DNA from: Punica granatum
Lineage: Eukaryota; Streptophyta; Magnoliopsida; Myrtales; Lythraceae
Direction: 5' to 3'
NCBI RefSeq assembly: GCF_007655135.1
Contig: NC_045128.1
Coordinates: 37,418,811-37,482,810, forward strand
Length of the DNA: 64,000 bases
The notes beneath the pieces were generated by a model. That model was not told the DNA's origin, ran no database searches, and was given only the letters and a program-made list of their open reading frames with translations. Positions 23,901 to 35,839 of this stretch are shown in pieces. How positions within the stretch are numbered: position 1 is the first letter of the stretch; the number at the start of each line of letters is the position of its first letter. The translations under genes and the position numbers were made by a program.

Positions 23901-26900
23901 CTTCTATATGGTAGTTTCTCATACCACCGACCTTTAAGCTAGATGCAAGTTGCTCTAACTTCTATAATCACCACTCACTTCCCATGTCTATTCTTGCAGT
24001 GCCGCTGCTGAGACCTTAAACACTTTGAAGTTTGCTCAGAGAGCTAAGCTTATTCAGAATAATGTAATCACATTAATCTATGCATTTGCATTTTTTTTAT
24101 CAATCATCACGTGTATAGCTGATGTTCTTTTTTTGGGTATAGGCTGTGGTGAATGAGGACTCAACAGGTGATGTAATTGCTTTGCAACGGCAGATTCGCC
24201 TGCTTCAGGTAAAGAAGGAAATTCTGCTATGTTTTGAGGAGATGTTTTTGCATAAAAGTTGCTAGACCAAGTACCTGAATTCAACACCATATACTATAAA
24301 CTGTTGAACAGGAGGAGCTTGCAGCCCTTAAACGACAAAATGTCTCCAGATCTCTGTCATTTGGTTCAATAAGCATTGATGATGATATGGAATTAGAGGA
24401 AGAAGTTCCATTGGAAAACAAAGGTGAAGAGGGTTCACAAAGGGCAGAGGAATTGCTTGGATTTGAATCCAAAGGCGTTGTCAGAATGTCTACTAAACAG
24501 GTATACTAATATACAAATTTCTGTGATTGAAGCATTTCTTCTGACTCTTTTATAAATTCTATAAATGTTGGTTGATCATGCTGCAGATGTTTATAGACTT
24601 CTTCAAGAATCAAAATGAATAGTTTATTGATGGCTCAATGAGTTGAAAAATTCTTAACCCAGAACAAATACTGTAAAAGAGAATATCTCTAATCTCTTAA
24701 TATTTCCGCACACGCATCATCTAACACTACATGTTGCTGCTGATGGTGTTGGATCAGTTAAAGTCTTTGGAGACAACACTTGCTGGTGCCTTGAGAAGGG
24801 AGCAAATGGCAGATATGTCGATTAAGCAACTGGAAGCTGAAATTGAGCAGCTGAACCGTTTGGTACCATTTTATTCCTTTACCTTATTCAGTTATTTCTC
24901 GGGAAAACTTTCCATTAATCTGACCTCTCACTGGCTTTCAGGTCCACCAAAGAGAGGAAGACACCAGGTGTACCAAAATGATGCTCAAGTTCAGGGAAGA
25001 CAAGATTCAAAGAATGGAGTCACTTACGGCTGGCTCGATAAATTCTGAATCTTATCTGCGTGAAGAAAACAAAGCACTTGCTGAAGAGATTCAGTTGCTC
25101 CAGGCTAAAGTTGATAAGAACCCTGAAGTAACTCGCTTTGCCCTGGAGAACATTAGACTTTTAGACCAATTAAGAAGGTATAGTTTTGGCCATACAGCAA
25201 ATACTCCAGCTATGTTATATTAAGATCTTAATAAAGTCCTTTTTTTTTTTTTCCGTTCTCTTAGATTTCAAGAATTCTATGAGGAAGGAGAGAGAGATAT
25301 ACTACTGCAAGAAGTGTCTAAACTGAGGGATCAGGTATATCCACCGAACCGAGAAAATAAATTTACTATATATATATATTTTTACTGATGTATAATTTGG
25401 TATTTGTATTTTAGTTACTTCAATTCATTGATGCGAATCCAGAACAGCATATTTATCTGAGTTTGCAGCCTCAGGTTTGGTTTTTGTTTGGCACCAGTTA
25501 GTTTAACTGCTGTTTATTTATTTATTTATTTATTTTACTTTGTTGTCACCCTTTTGGGCCTCTACCAATGTTTTGATTTTTGCAGGAAGCTGTGCATCTG
25601 AGCAAGGAAAATGGTTCTCTTCACTCAGAGGTCTGTTTTAATTAGATTAGATTCAGAATGCTAAATTCCTTTTTCTTTTTTCTTCATCTGTTATGGTAAC
25701 TAGTTTTCTTTCATTAATTACAGTTGAAAAACACTCAAAATGAATTGGAGGAGTGCAGGAATAACCTTACATCTTGCTTACAGGAAAATGCTAAGCTCAG
25801 TAGGTAGGGCGTATTCTAAATTTTTCTCCCTCTCTTTTATTTTTCGAGTTCTTTCATGCTAAATTGACTGATTAGATTGCTTTTGCACTGGCCTTGGCAA
25901 AAATAAGTACTACAAGATTAGTTTCTAGTAAATAATTTTGGTCTTTCCAAGAATTTCTAAATATTCCAGTATAAGAAGAAGTAAGTAAACAGCAAGGTAA
26001 ATGAGCTCATGTAATTTTTCGGCTTCCATGGAAGAAACAAGAGCCCCTACTCTGATTGTTAGAGTTTAAGCTTTAGGCTTTCCACTACATTTCAGCCCAA
26101 GAACAAATGGGAGCTATCATACAATGAAGTTCAGGAGTTTTTGAAACTTTTTCGTGGAAATTCCTCGTAGTATTCTCTGCTTTTCGCTGTCTTCTGATCT
26201 TTCTGCCTGACATTTTGCAGAGAAATACAGGATCTACGTTCTATGTTTGACAAACTGAATGCTCAGGAAAATGGTCTAGCTGGCAATTTTAAATCAACAA
26301 AGGTAATATTGATCAATGAACAACCATTTTATACTTAAACGGGAGGAGAGACATACAACAAATGTCAAAAAGAAAAAAAAAAAAAGAAACTGATTTTTGT
26401 TGATTTACAGCATGGCAACCAGAAAACATTGAGCTCTTATAAGCAATCAACATTTTCAGTTGAAGCAAACTTTTTAGTTTGACATTGTCCTTCTCATTGG
26501 TGTCTTCAATGTTAATAATGGGGTGATAATTTCCATTTTTAGGATTTCCCGGAAGAAATTGTTGAGTTACAGTTGGAGTTGGACATACTGAAGATTTTAC
26601 TGCAAGAGGAGAGAGTATCCCGGGTTGAGTCAGAGGAAAGAGCGATCTGCTTGAGCAGAGATCTTGAGATGATGACAGAAAAGCTTTCATCAACAACAAA
26701 ACTATTTGAAGAAGTGAATTCCGAACTGCACGAGGCGAAATCTGTTATTCAAGCTCTCGAGTCAGAACAAGTACTTTCAATCAACGAGTTGGAAGACTTG
26801 AAGAACAGCAACAATCAATATACCAAGCTTCTCAGCCTGAAGGAGGTTGAAATTGCTGCGTTAAAGAAGCAGATTTCTAGTAGTGTGATATTAAGGGATC

Positions 26901-29900
26901 AACCACCCAATGAGAAAGTGCAGAGTGATGAATCTCCACTGCGGTTTAGGCTTAACAGGATGCATCAGTCTCTTGAGAAGGCCAAGCAGCTGAACTTGTG
27001 GTACCAGAGTGATCTAGCATTTCAAGCTTCTAATGAGGAGGAAATGGACCAAGTCCGCGGACAGGTTGAGGCTGAGACTGCTGAGGTTATTGTCTGTATG
27101 CAGGAGGAGCTTGCGCTTCTTCAGCAGCAAATCCGTGATAGTGAGCTCAAAGAGATCGAGACCGAGAAGAAAACAATCTTCTTGGAGAATGAAAACAGAC
27201 ATCTGAGTGAATTGCTTGAGGAGAAAGAAATGGAACTGCAGAATTTATCAGAGGAATGGAAGCTTTTGACAACTGAGATTGAGGAAGTACTAGGTGATGG
27301 GCATGAATCACTTGTAGTTGCCTCCGACGAGCTTGACAATATAAACAGTTCCTTCCCCCAGAGAAGGTTTTTGATTTCTGAACACTTAGACCAGATGGTC
27401 AGAGCCATCTCAGAAAAGGAAGTTGTGATTGAAGAACTGAGCAGTTGCTTGGAGGAAGCAAACAGTAAGAGAAACAATTTGGAATCGATGTTGAAGTCTC
27501 TGAGAGGGGCAGCGCTAGTAATCACCGAAGCACACCAGCAGGAGTGCAGAGAAAAAGAGAAGGAGATTCGCTTGCTCAGTTCCCAATTGAATGGTAAGTC
27601 ATATGAAGTTCAAAGGCTCAAAGAGAGACTGAAATTGGCTAAAGATAACATGAGAAACGCATCGACATGTGCAACTGCAGCTTTTGTAGTTGTGAGTAGA
27701 CTATCGGAGGTAAATTTCAATCACCTTAGTGAGTTGAAGCAGAAGGATTCCGAACTGAGGGAGTCGGTCGAAATGGTCATGAAGAAGGATCTTCTTCTAG
27801 ATGAACAGGCTTTTAAAATTGAAGAATTAGAGAAGCAGATCGAGTCTCTGAGACAGGCACTTTCAGGGGAGAAGCAGCATGTGAATGCAATGAAACAGAG
27901 GCTTGAAGATGTGGAGGAGGGCAACATTTTGCAGGCGAGACACATGTTGGAAAAGCTAAATAGTGGTACATGCACCCTGAGGTCTAGCATGAGCACTTTA
28001 CTCGATGATGAAAAACATCCTGAAAGGACAAATGATAAGAAAACAGACACATTCTTCCATCTTGGGGAGGAAAGAGAGGTAAAATAACATTAATTTTCAA
28101 TTTTCAGCCAAGAATGTGGGTTTTCTTAAATTTTATTTCTGATTCTTGTTTGCAGATAGAAACTGAAAATTGCCAGGAGAAGAGCACAGACTTGGGACTA
28201 GTTGAGGGCCCAAAGGCTGAAGATTGCGATCTTCCTTGCAAGGAGGGACAGCTTGGAGATTGGTATCAGTGTGAAGGAAATTCTGATTTTGGAGGAAGTT
28301 ACCATGGAGAATACGGCAGAGATGCCACCATTTTGATGCTGAAAAGAGAAGTAGGGTCTGCGCTTGAAAGTCTGAAGCATATGCAAGTTGAAATGGCCAA
28401 ACTGCAGATCGAAAAAGAAGAGAGACAGTTGTCTGAGAAGCAAGAAAGGGAGAATATGAATCATCTGGCTGGTCAAGTGCTCAGTTTACAGGAAGTGATG
28501 AATAGATTTGAAGATGAATCAAAACTCAAGATAGAAACTTTTTACAGTAAGGTTCAGACTTTTGAACTAATGATGTTGGACGTCGGCAATGACTGGTGCA
28601 TGGTAAAAGAGGTAACATGCTAATGTATCTTTTACGTGTATTACTAGAGAATACTTCAATTTTTTTAGAAAATAATGTTGTTCCTCTCTATCTATTGACT
28701 GTATTTCAATATCACAGTTGCTCGAACAGGAGGTTGGTGATGCTGAGATGGCTGCAGCTGAGAAATCTGCAGAGGCTTCTTTCGACCTTGCTAAATTTAC
28801 AGAGGCGCAAGACACTCTGAAAGAGGCAGATGTTCTGATCAATGGACTTACCATAGCAAACGAAACGATGAAGCTCGAGGTTGAGAGGCTCAAGAGAAGT
28901 GAAACATCACTCTTTAAAGAGAGGGATGCACTAACTGAAGAAATACATAACTTGCAATCCATCAACGGTAAGAGAGATCAGCAGCTTGCAAGCCTTGAAG
29001 AGCAAATTGGCTTGCACTTGATGGAGACAGGGAATCTGTTTGCAGAGGTGGAGGGAATTGTCGCAGAACTTGCGAAAACTTGCGAGGAGAAGTTTGTACT
29101 GCTAGCAGACGAATTTTGCCCTGTGAAGTCCAGTGTTTTTGACTCGGTGAAGTTAGTGAAATCATGGCTTGAGGAGATCTGGTCTGAAATTATTGTCCGA
29201 GACTGTGCCTTGTCAAGTCTTCATCTTTGCCACATGGGGATTCTATTGGAAACAGTGACCGGGCTGAATGCAGAGAACGGGTTACTTCAGCATGGTCTAT
29301 GCCAGACAGATTCTCTCCTTTCAGATCTGAGGGAGCAAAATTCTCGGTCGAGGAGAGAGCTTGAAACATGTAGATTTCTAGAAGGAAAACTACTGGCTGA
29401 TATCAAGAATGGGTTTGACCGTATCTCTAGGAAGGAGAAGGAAGCTGTGGATTTGAGTTGTAGGATCAATGGTTTTGAGAGAAAGATACTGGAATTACAG
29501 CTTCAGGAGGAGATGATGTTGCAGCGGTCTGATTCCATTGGATCGCAGCTGGCAGTTCTGATGAAGGAGCTGGACTTGAGCAACTTAAGTGCTGCAAAGC
29601 TGCTGAAGGAGGAAGAGGAGCTCCTGAATTCTGAGTTCGAAAAGTTCGAGTTACAATTGTGCTCAAAGGAGTTTGAGTCGGTTATCTTGACAAGGGAGAT
29701 GGAAGAAATGGCTTTCCAAAAAGCCAAGTTAGTTGACAATCTTGAGAAATTATCTAGGGAAATGATTCTTTCAGGAATTGATGCTGAGTTGGAAGAACTG
29801 TTACTGATGGAGCATGATTCGGATAATTCTACTATGCAGAGAGCACTAGAAGAAAGGGAACGAGAGAGGCAAGACTTGTCAATGAAGCTGAATGAAAGCA

Positions 29901-32900
29901 GTTCAAAGATCTTGGAAATGGAGGGAGTCATCAGAAACCTTCAACAGGATGTTCAGTTGCTCAGTGAAGTTAATTCTTTGAACCATGCCTTGGAAGCAGA
30001 GGTTCGTGAAATTACAGGTACCAAACTGACACTAATGAGCCGCATACAATCACTTGAAGGTGAGAGGGAACAGCTCAGATATGAGTTGGGCAGGAGAGAT
30101 GAAGAATTAAGCAACATAATCGGCTTAAGGGAGGAACACGAGTCACTGAAAAGGAGATGGCGGAAATGAAAAATGAAACCAGCGTAGTGCTTCGAGATCT
30201 GGCAGAGAAGAGATCGGAGTGTGAATCATCTCTAACCTCATTAGAGAGGTTAAATCGAGAAACTCTCCAGTTGAAAGACAAGATTGTTTTTCTGGAGACT
30301 AACATTTCTGGACTTAGCTCAGATTTGGAGGTGAAAAATGCTGAGTTAAAGGAATTAAGGGACTCGCAGTCTCTCCTGACAGAGGAGTTGAGTCAGAAAA
30401 CCCGGAAGTTGGAGGCTAATGAAGAATTTAAGCAAGAATTTCTCTTCCAGTCAAACTTGAATACCAGAAATTGCACTCAATTGGTGAAGAACATCAATGC
30501 ATCTCATAGCATTTTGTTTGATTTACTGGAGAGAAGAAGCTTCACTCTTGCAGACAAAATGTTTCAGCAGATATGTGAAGACAGGGAACTAGGTACCAAG
30601 TTCATGGGAGAGTTTATGTCCTTGGACAGCCATATTGAAGAACTGATGTCTGAAAACTCGGCCCTTAGAGCTGAACTGTCAAGGAAGGACTCCATTCTAG
30701 AAGGATTATCGTTTGATCTTAGATTGTTGCAAGAGTCCACTTCTATTTGCCAGGACCAGAAGGATGAGATGGAGAAGATGGTGGCTTCTGTGGAGGCTTT
30801 AGAAGATGAACTTGCGATGAAGTCTGATGAGCTTGATGCAGTTGAGGCTCATGCTGAAATGCTCAAGGCTCAGGTGCTGGAGAAATCAGATACAATCGCT
30901 TTACTTGAATTGGACCTCGTGAAAGAACGTGAGTCTGTGAGATATCTCTCTGAGGAGAATGTAGGGCTGAAAGCTTCTATTGAAGAGGCTTTGGCAGCGA
31001 AAATCTCATCTGAGGAGGAGTTGGCTGAACGAAGAAAATTGAATGAGAGTTTGGAGATGGAGGTATCAGATGTGACTGATACTGTTAACCAACTAAATGC
31101 TGCGGTTGAGTACTTGAAGACCGAGCTGAATGAGCTCGCTTTCGAGAGAGATCAGTTACAAGCCAAAGCTCTTGATTTGAAGGAGAAGCTTCAAAAGACA
31201 CAGACTGTGGCAGAAAAATATGAGGCAGTTGCCATAGAAGCTCAAGAGGTACCTGATATAGCCTTTATTTGATTTACTGATGTCAATGTTTTGACTCGAC
31301 TTCTTAAGATTTATATGATTTTCAGCTCCTGTTATATATTAACTAGGATGTGCATGTGCAAATTAGGGTAGTTAGAGGTGAAAATAAGCAGAGCAATAAG
31401 AATTGGAAATTTAAAGAATTTAGAAGCTAAAGCATTTCATCTTTTGTCATGTAAAGAACATTGTTCATGGTAAAAGCTTAAGGTTTTGTGAAGCATACTA
31501 CCCAACTAATCCTACAATCTCAGATGGCTGAAGCAAGGGAGAGCTATGCTCAAGACAAGGAGGAGGAAGTTAAGCTGCTAGAATTGTCTGTAAGAGAGCT
31601 GGGATGCACAGTAGATGCATTGGAAAACAAGGTCAGCTTTGAGTTGTTACTTGGTTTTGTGGTTTTAACTTTCTCAGGTTAGAACCATTTGGTTGATTAA
31701 TGTTCGCCCTAACATGTGCAATAAATCTTCTACTTCACAGGTTGACATTGTCAAAGGAGAAGCAGAACGACAACGTCTGTTGAGAGAAGAGCTAGAATCG
31801 GAGCTCCATTCTGTTAAAAATCAGATAGAAAAATTTAAGAATGCTGATGCTGATATGAAAATGTATGACAAATTCTTCTGGGCTTCTCTTTTGGCCGTTT
31901 ACATGTTGCTTCCTTGTTAAAATTGCGTGATGTCACTTTGAATGCCCATTAATGATATATATGTATATATTTTATTATCTATAGGCATCTAGATGAGAAA
32001 AAGGCTGACCTTGAGAAAGCCCTTAAGCAAATACAGATTCTGGAGCGGGATATAGCCAAAAAGGAGTTGGAGGTATATTGTCCTTTTATCGAACTTCCTC
32101 ATTTTATGTCCTGAGCACCAATAACGAATATTTCTTCTGTGAAAATTGATAGATTTCCAACTGTAGAAGTCATATCTCTGAGCTAAATTTGCATGCGGAA
32201 GCACAGGCCAGCGAGTACAAGCAAAAGGTAACTATAATAATGGCTTTAATTGCTCTATTTCATCTGTAATATTCAGTTATAGTTGAGTTTTGGGCCAGCC
32301 AATGGGGAAACTACTTAATACTCCATCTGAAAAACTGGACCTTTTGGTTTTAGATAGTTTTCTGTACACCTTTATCAGTGGTCCGTGTCAAATAGTTCAG
32401 GAAGGTTTAAATTCCATATTTTTGGATGCAGTTCAAGGCATTGGAAGCCATGGCAGAACAAGTAAGGGCTGAGGCTGCTTCCACCCAAGCCTCGAATTCT
32501 ATCCCTCAGAAGTTGGAGAAAAATTCCTCCAGACCTCGGGGTTCAGGTTCACCTTTTAAGTGCATTGGACTGGGCTTGGCTCAGCAGATCAAGTCTGAGA
32601 AGGACGAGGATTTAATTTCTGCAAGGCTACGGATTGATGAGCTCGAATCTGCTGTTGCTAGTAAACAGAAAGAGGTAAGATGGGCATCAATACAACACCT
32701 TTCCAGGTCTTCTTTCATCGTGTAGGGCTTAAAAGGATTGACTTTTTAATGCGTTTTGAGACATGATATAGAAATCTATAACTATTTTTCCCGATCAAAT
32801 CGCAGCCTAAGGTGTTTTCATGGAGGAAAGCACAATAGTGAAATTATTTAACTTTACGAGATTGTAGCAAATTCTAAGGTGCTTTCTTTAATGTTTTATT

Positions 32901-34926
32901 GTCAGATATTTACGCTGAACGCCAAACTGGCTGCTGCTGAGAGCATGACTCATGATGTAATTCGGGACTTACTCGGAGTCAAGTTGGATGTGACCTCTTA
33001 TGTGGTAAGCTATGTAGTTACCTTGCAAGGTTAATTTTCAAACGCCTCATATCTTGGAACAACGGGAAAAGATGAATTTCACGTTTTCGGATGCCACACA
33101 GGGAGATGCAGGACAAGCAGCATTGTCAATTCGATTTGTCTGACGCACTCTGCATTTCACTGTCAATGCTAACATCATGATTTTTATCTCGTAATTTTCA
33201 GTCTCTGTTGCATACCCAGCAAGAGGAGAAAATATCGGGGAAGCCTGAGGGGAAAATTTCAGAACCTCAGCATGTAGGTCAAAAAAACTTGAGATTATAT
33301 GCATTCCTTAGGTATTTTCTTTAGCTCTCGGGGTTTACGTCTTTTGATTCTCGAGCAGGAGGTGATTAGATTGAAGGAGCAGCTTAATGAATTTATCATG
33401 GAAAGACAAGGGTATGCTTATTTACTATCAGTTGAAAGCTTTGCATTCGGATATTGAGTTTTGATATTTCTAACTTTCTGTTCTAATCTTTCCAGATGGC
33501 TGGATGAGATGGATCGGAGGCAGGCCGAGCTGGTAGCAGCCCAGGTTGCCTTGGAAAGTCTTCGGCAGCGTGATCAGTTGCTCAAGACTGAAAACGATAT
33601 GCTCAAGGTTGAAAATGGACCCTTCTTTTAGGAAAAAGAGTTAATACGGAAAAAAATTCTTTTTGATAGGCTAATAGAAAAAAGGTTCAATCAAATGACT
33701 TCAATTTTAAAAATGACACATATAGATTATTTGTGTCATACATATCTAGTACCATCTCCCTGCATTACCGAATGATTTCCATCTTTACAACTTTTACTTC
33801 TTGTGCAGGTGGAGAACTCGAATTATAAGAAAATGGTTATGGAGCTTGAAGAAGAAACATCGAGGCTCTCTGGTCAGCAAAACCTCCAGCAACGCATCCA
33901 TCATCACGCTAAAATCAAGGCAAGTTTTTATCCCACGCCTTGGTTTTTCTATTCATCATTCAGTACCAAAGTCTAATTTAATTCAGGATCTCATGTGCTG
34001 CAACAGGAGGAAAACAACATGCTGAAAATTCAGAATGAAGAGCTGAGTAACAAACTGCGACGAGCTGAGTTTGTTCTATCACGTGTCAAGGAAGAGCTTG
34101 CTCGGTATCGTGCTTCTATTGGGAAGAACCCATATGTAAACCTTGACGAGGAACAGCTTCTGAATAACAAGCTTAAGGTAAGCGCAGCCTGTACATATGT
34201 ATGTATGATTAGAGTTTGCCTGATCTTTTCTTTTGGGGCACTAATGGGCAAACTTTGGTGAATCTACTAATAGGAAACCGAGGAGGAAAGGGTGCAATTG
34301 GCACAGAAGTTATTGGGCTTGTGCACTAGCGTGTTGAAGGTATGGATGCATTTTTTTCCCCTGCAATTGATAATGGAATTTCATTTCTAGCTTTCTCCTG
34401 GTCTTCCTCGAATTTCCATAACAAAAGCTAGTTCTCACGTTTACTTCAAATAAGACCCTTTTGCTAAGGGTCGTTCAAGACAGTTTTCTCTTGTTACGGA
34501 GTTCCTTAAACTGGTTTGGTCTATTCAGGTGGCTGGATTCACAAGACCAGTCTCAAAAGTCAGCCCATCTATTGCTGAAGAGGCACTCGAACAGCTGAAG
34601 AAGAAGCTCGACTTGATGGCAAGTGAGCTGCATGACCTCAAGACTAAGGTAAACCTTTGATATTTTCTACAACAGTTCTGAACCCGACCAAACTATGAAT
34701 TCCTCTTAAATATCTCAGAATAAGAGCAAGGAGTCGGTTTTTAAACCATCTGTTCTCTTTAAGACAAGAGGGACTTTTGTCGCAGAATAAAATGTACAGC
34801 GAGATGATTCGGTTGAGTGAGCTCATGCCTCAGCAACCATCACCAGTGGGGTTACGTGCAGATGAGAACTGCAGGACTCCAAGAAGGACATCCCACTCCT
34901 CATATCTATCATCTTTTGACCGGTAA
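20929..34926 (+). CDS. KIN-12 family phragmoplast kinesin (POK-like), with frameshift
   Basis: Thirty-seven coding exons fit in frame; the ATG follows a 5'-UTR intron acceptor. The largest exons are 26543-28078, 28156-28611 and 28718-31248; the last is 34786-34926. The sum is ~8.7 kb, about 2,903 residues, close to POK2/KIN-12D size. The N-terminal ~220 residues are basic and Ser-rich. The motor follows: [10 protein letters not shown]-loop split by an intron (AYGQ/TGSGKT, ~297-306), switch I SSRSH (~425-429) and switch [11 protein letters not shown] (~455-463). The rest is almost all coiled coil. KIN-12 motors guide phragmoplast and division-plane orientation in cytokinesis. Exon 28718-31248 has 2,531 bases, one short of a whole number of codons. 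The frame breaks at an A4 run, 30149-30152. Intron 33 uses a GC donor. Confidence 0.9.
22335..22555. mobile_element. MITE-like repeat in KIN-12 intron 3
   Basis: Starts GGGTGCGTTTGGATTCAGAG, a sequence style common at plant MITE ends. It contains two ~65-base near-identical units that share GTGTGTTTTTGTTGTGTAG and GAGTTAAAGTTAA. It lies wholly inside the intron. Confidence 0.5.
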
Positions 34927-35294
34927 ATAGGGCGATATGTCTCAGTATTTTATCCGAGGCTGTTTCTTTATTCTGAATCTGTTGTTGAGGCGTATAGTAG
35001 GGAGATTGTGTTATACGTGCATATAAATTTGTCTGTAATTCCATCACATCACTTGTATATACGAGTTGGCAATTCTCATTACTTTTTGAATAATCTGTTG
35101 CTAAATCATTTTATTATTGAATCAATCGAAGAGTTTATTCATCCTTTACGGTCAATGAACTGCTTCAGCATAGACAGCCAAAGAGGCAATGACACCATAA
35201 ACAAGCTTGAGGAAATGTTAACTCGGATACAGAATTTATTCATTTGGTTCCCTTTTATAGCTTCCTAATTCCGTTTATGTAAACATTCCAAATT

Positions 35295-35768
35295 CTAGTG
35301 AGAGACATAAACCTCGTTGCACCCATTTGAACAGGACGAGATGCAGCTATGCATCTTCTCAGCATCTGCACATCAGCATGTACGAAAAATATCAGATCAT
35401 AGTCTTGCAATTAGTCATGAGCAGAATGCTCAAAATGATGTGTGAGTAATCATCGGTATTCCATTAGCCATCATTCTGTGAAAAGATGGATGCGTACCTG
35501 GATGTGAATCCAAGCAGGAAGATCTTATGCAACCGACATTGCAGTGGCCAAGGGGCCCGAGCAGCGCAGCCCCGCCCCCACAGTTTTTCAGACACTGTAT
35601 TAGGCAGACGTTCTGGTCCGGGACAAAGGAGCACTGGAGGGAGCACGCAAAGCTGCACCATTGAATTTTATCCTGCCATTCCACCCCTGATACAGTTGAG
35701 ACGACTACCAGCACGGCCATCATCGCCATTGCGGTTGCCACTCTCCTCGAACCTCTCAGCCCCTCCAT
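35295..35768 (-). CDS. Thionin-like secreted Cys-rich peptide, two exons
   Basis: Exon 1 runs 35,768 to 35,498 and exon 2 from 35,365 to 35,295 (minus strand). The donor is CCAG/GTACGC, the acceptor TGTGCAG, and phase 1 is kept, giving 113 residues. The first ~30 are a signal peptide. The mature part has 12 Cys: CSFACSLQC, CLIQCLKNC, CNVGCIRSSC in exon 1, then CISSC and NGC in exon 2. The spacing fits plant thionin-like proteins, small secreted defence-type peptides. Reading through the intron would give a false tail, so exon 2 is needed for the last Cys set. A TATA box (TATATAAG on the minus strand, 35,825-35,832) lies ~60 bases upstream. A broken paralogue lies 3 kb away. Confidence 0.82.
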
Positions 35769-35824
35769 CTTCCACTTTGAGAAATTATATATGGTTCTAT
35801 TCGGTTTGATTTCCTCTCGCGTGG

Positions 35825-35832
35825 CTTATATA
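35825..35832 (-). promoter_or_regulatory. TATA box of thionin-like gene
   Basis: TATATAAG on the minus strand about 60 bases before the ATG. The paralogue at 38.6 kb has TACTTAAG at the same place. Confidence 0.6.
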
Positions 35833-35839
35833 CGAGAAA

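Noticed and set aside
27014..30305. Several minus-strand open frames within the KIN-12 exons
   Set aside because: Leu/Ser-rich frames of this type are the usual shadow of Glu/Lys-rich coiled-coil coding on the other strand.
35430..35497. Unspliced 112-residue form of the thionin-like peptide
   Set aside because: The tail after the last exon 1 Cys has no family pattern, while a GT-AG intron leads to a Cys-containing exon conserved in the paralogue.
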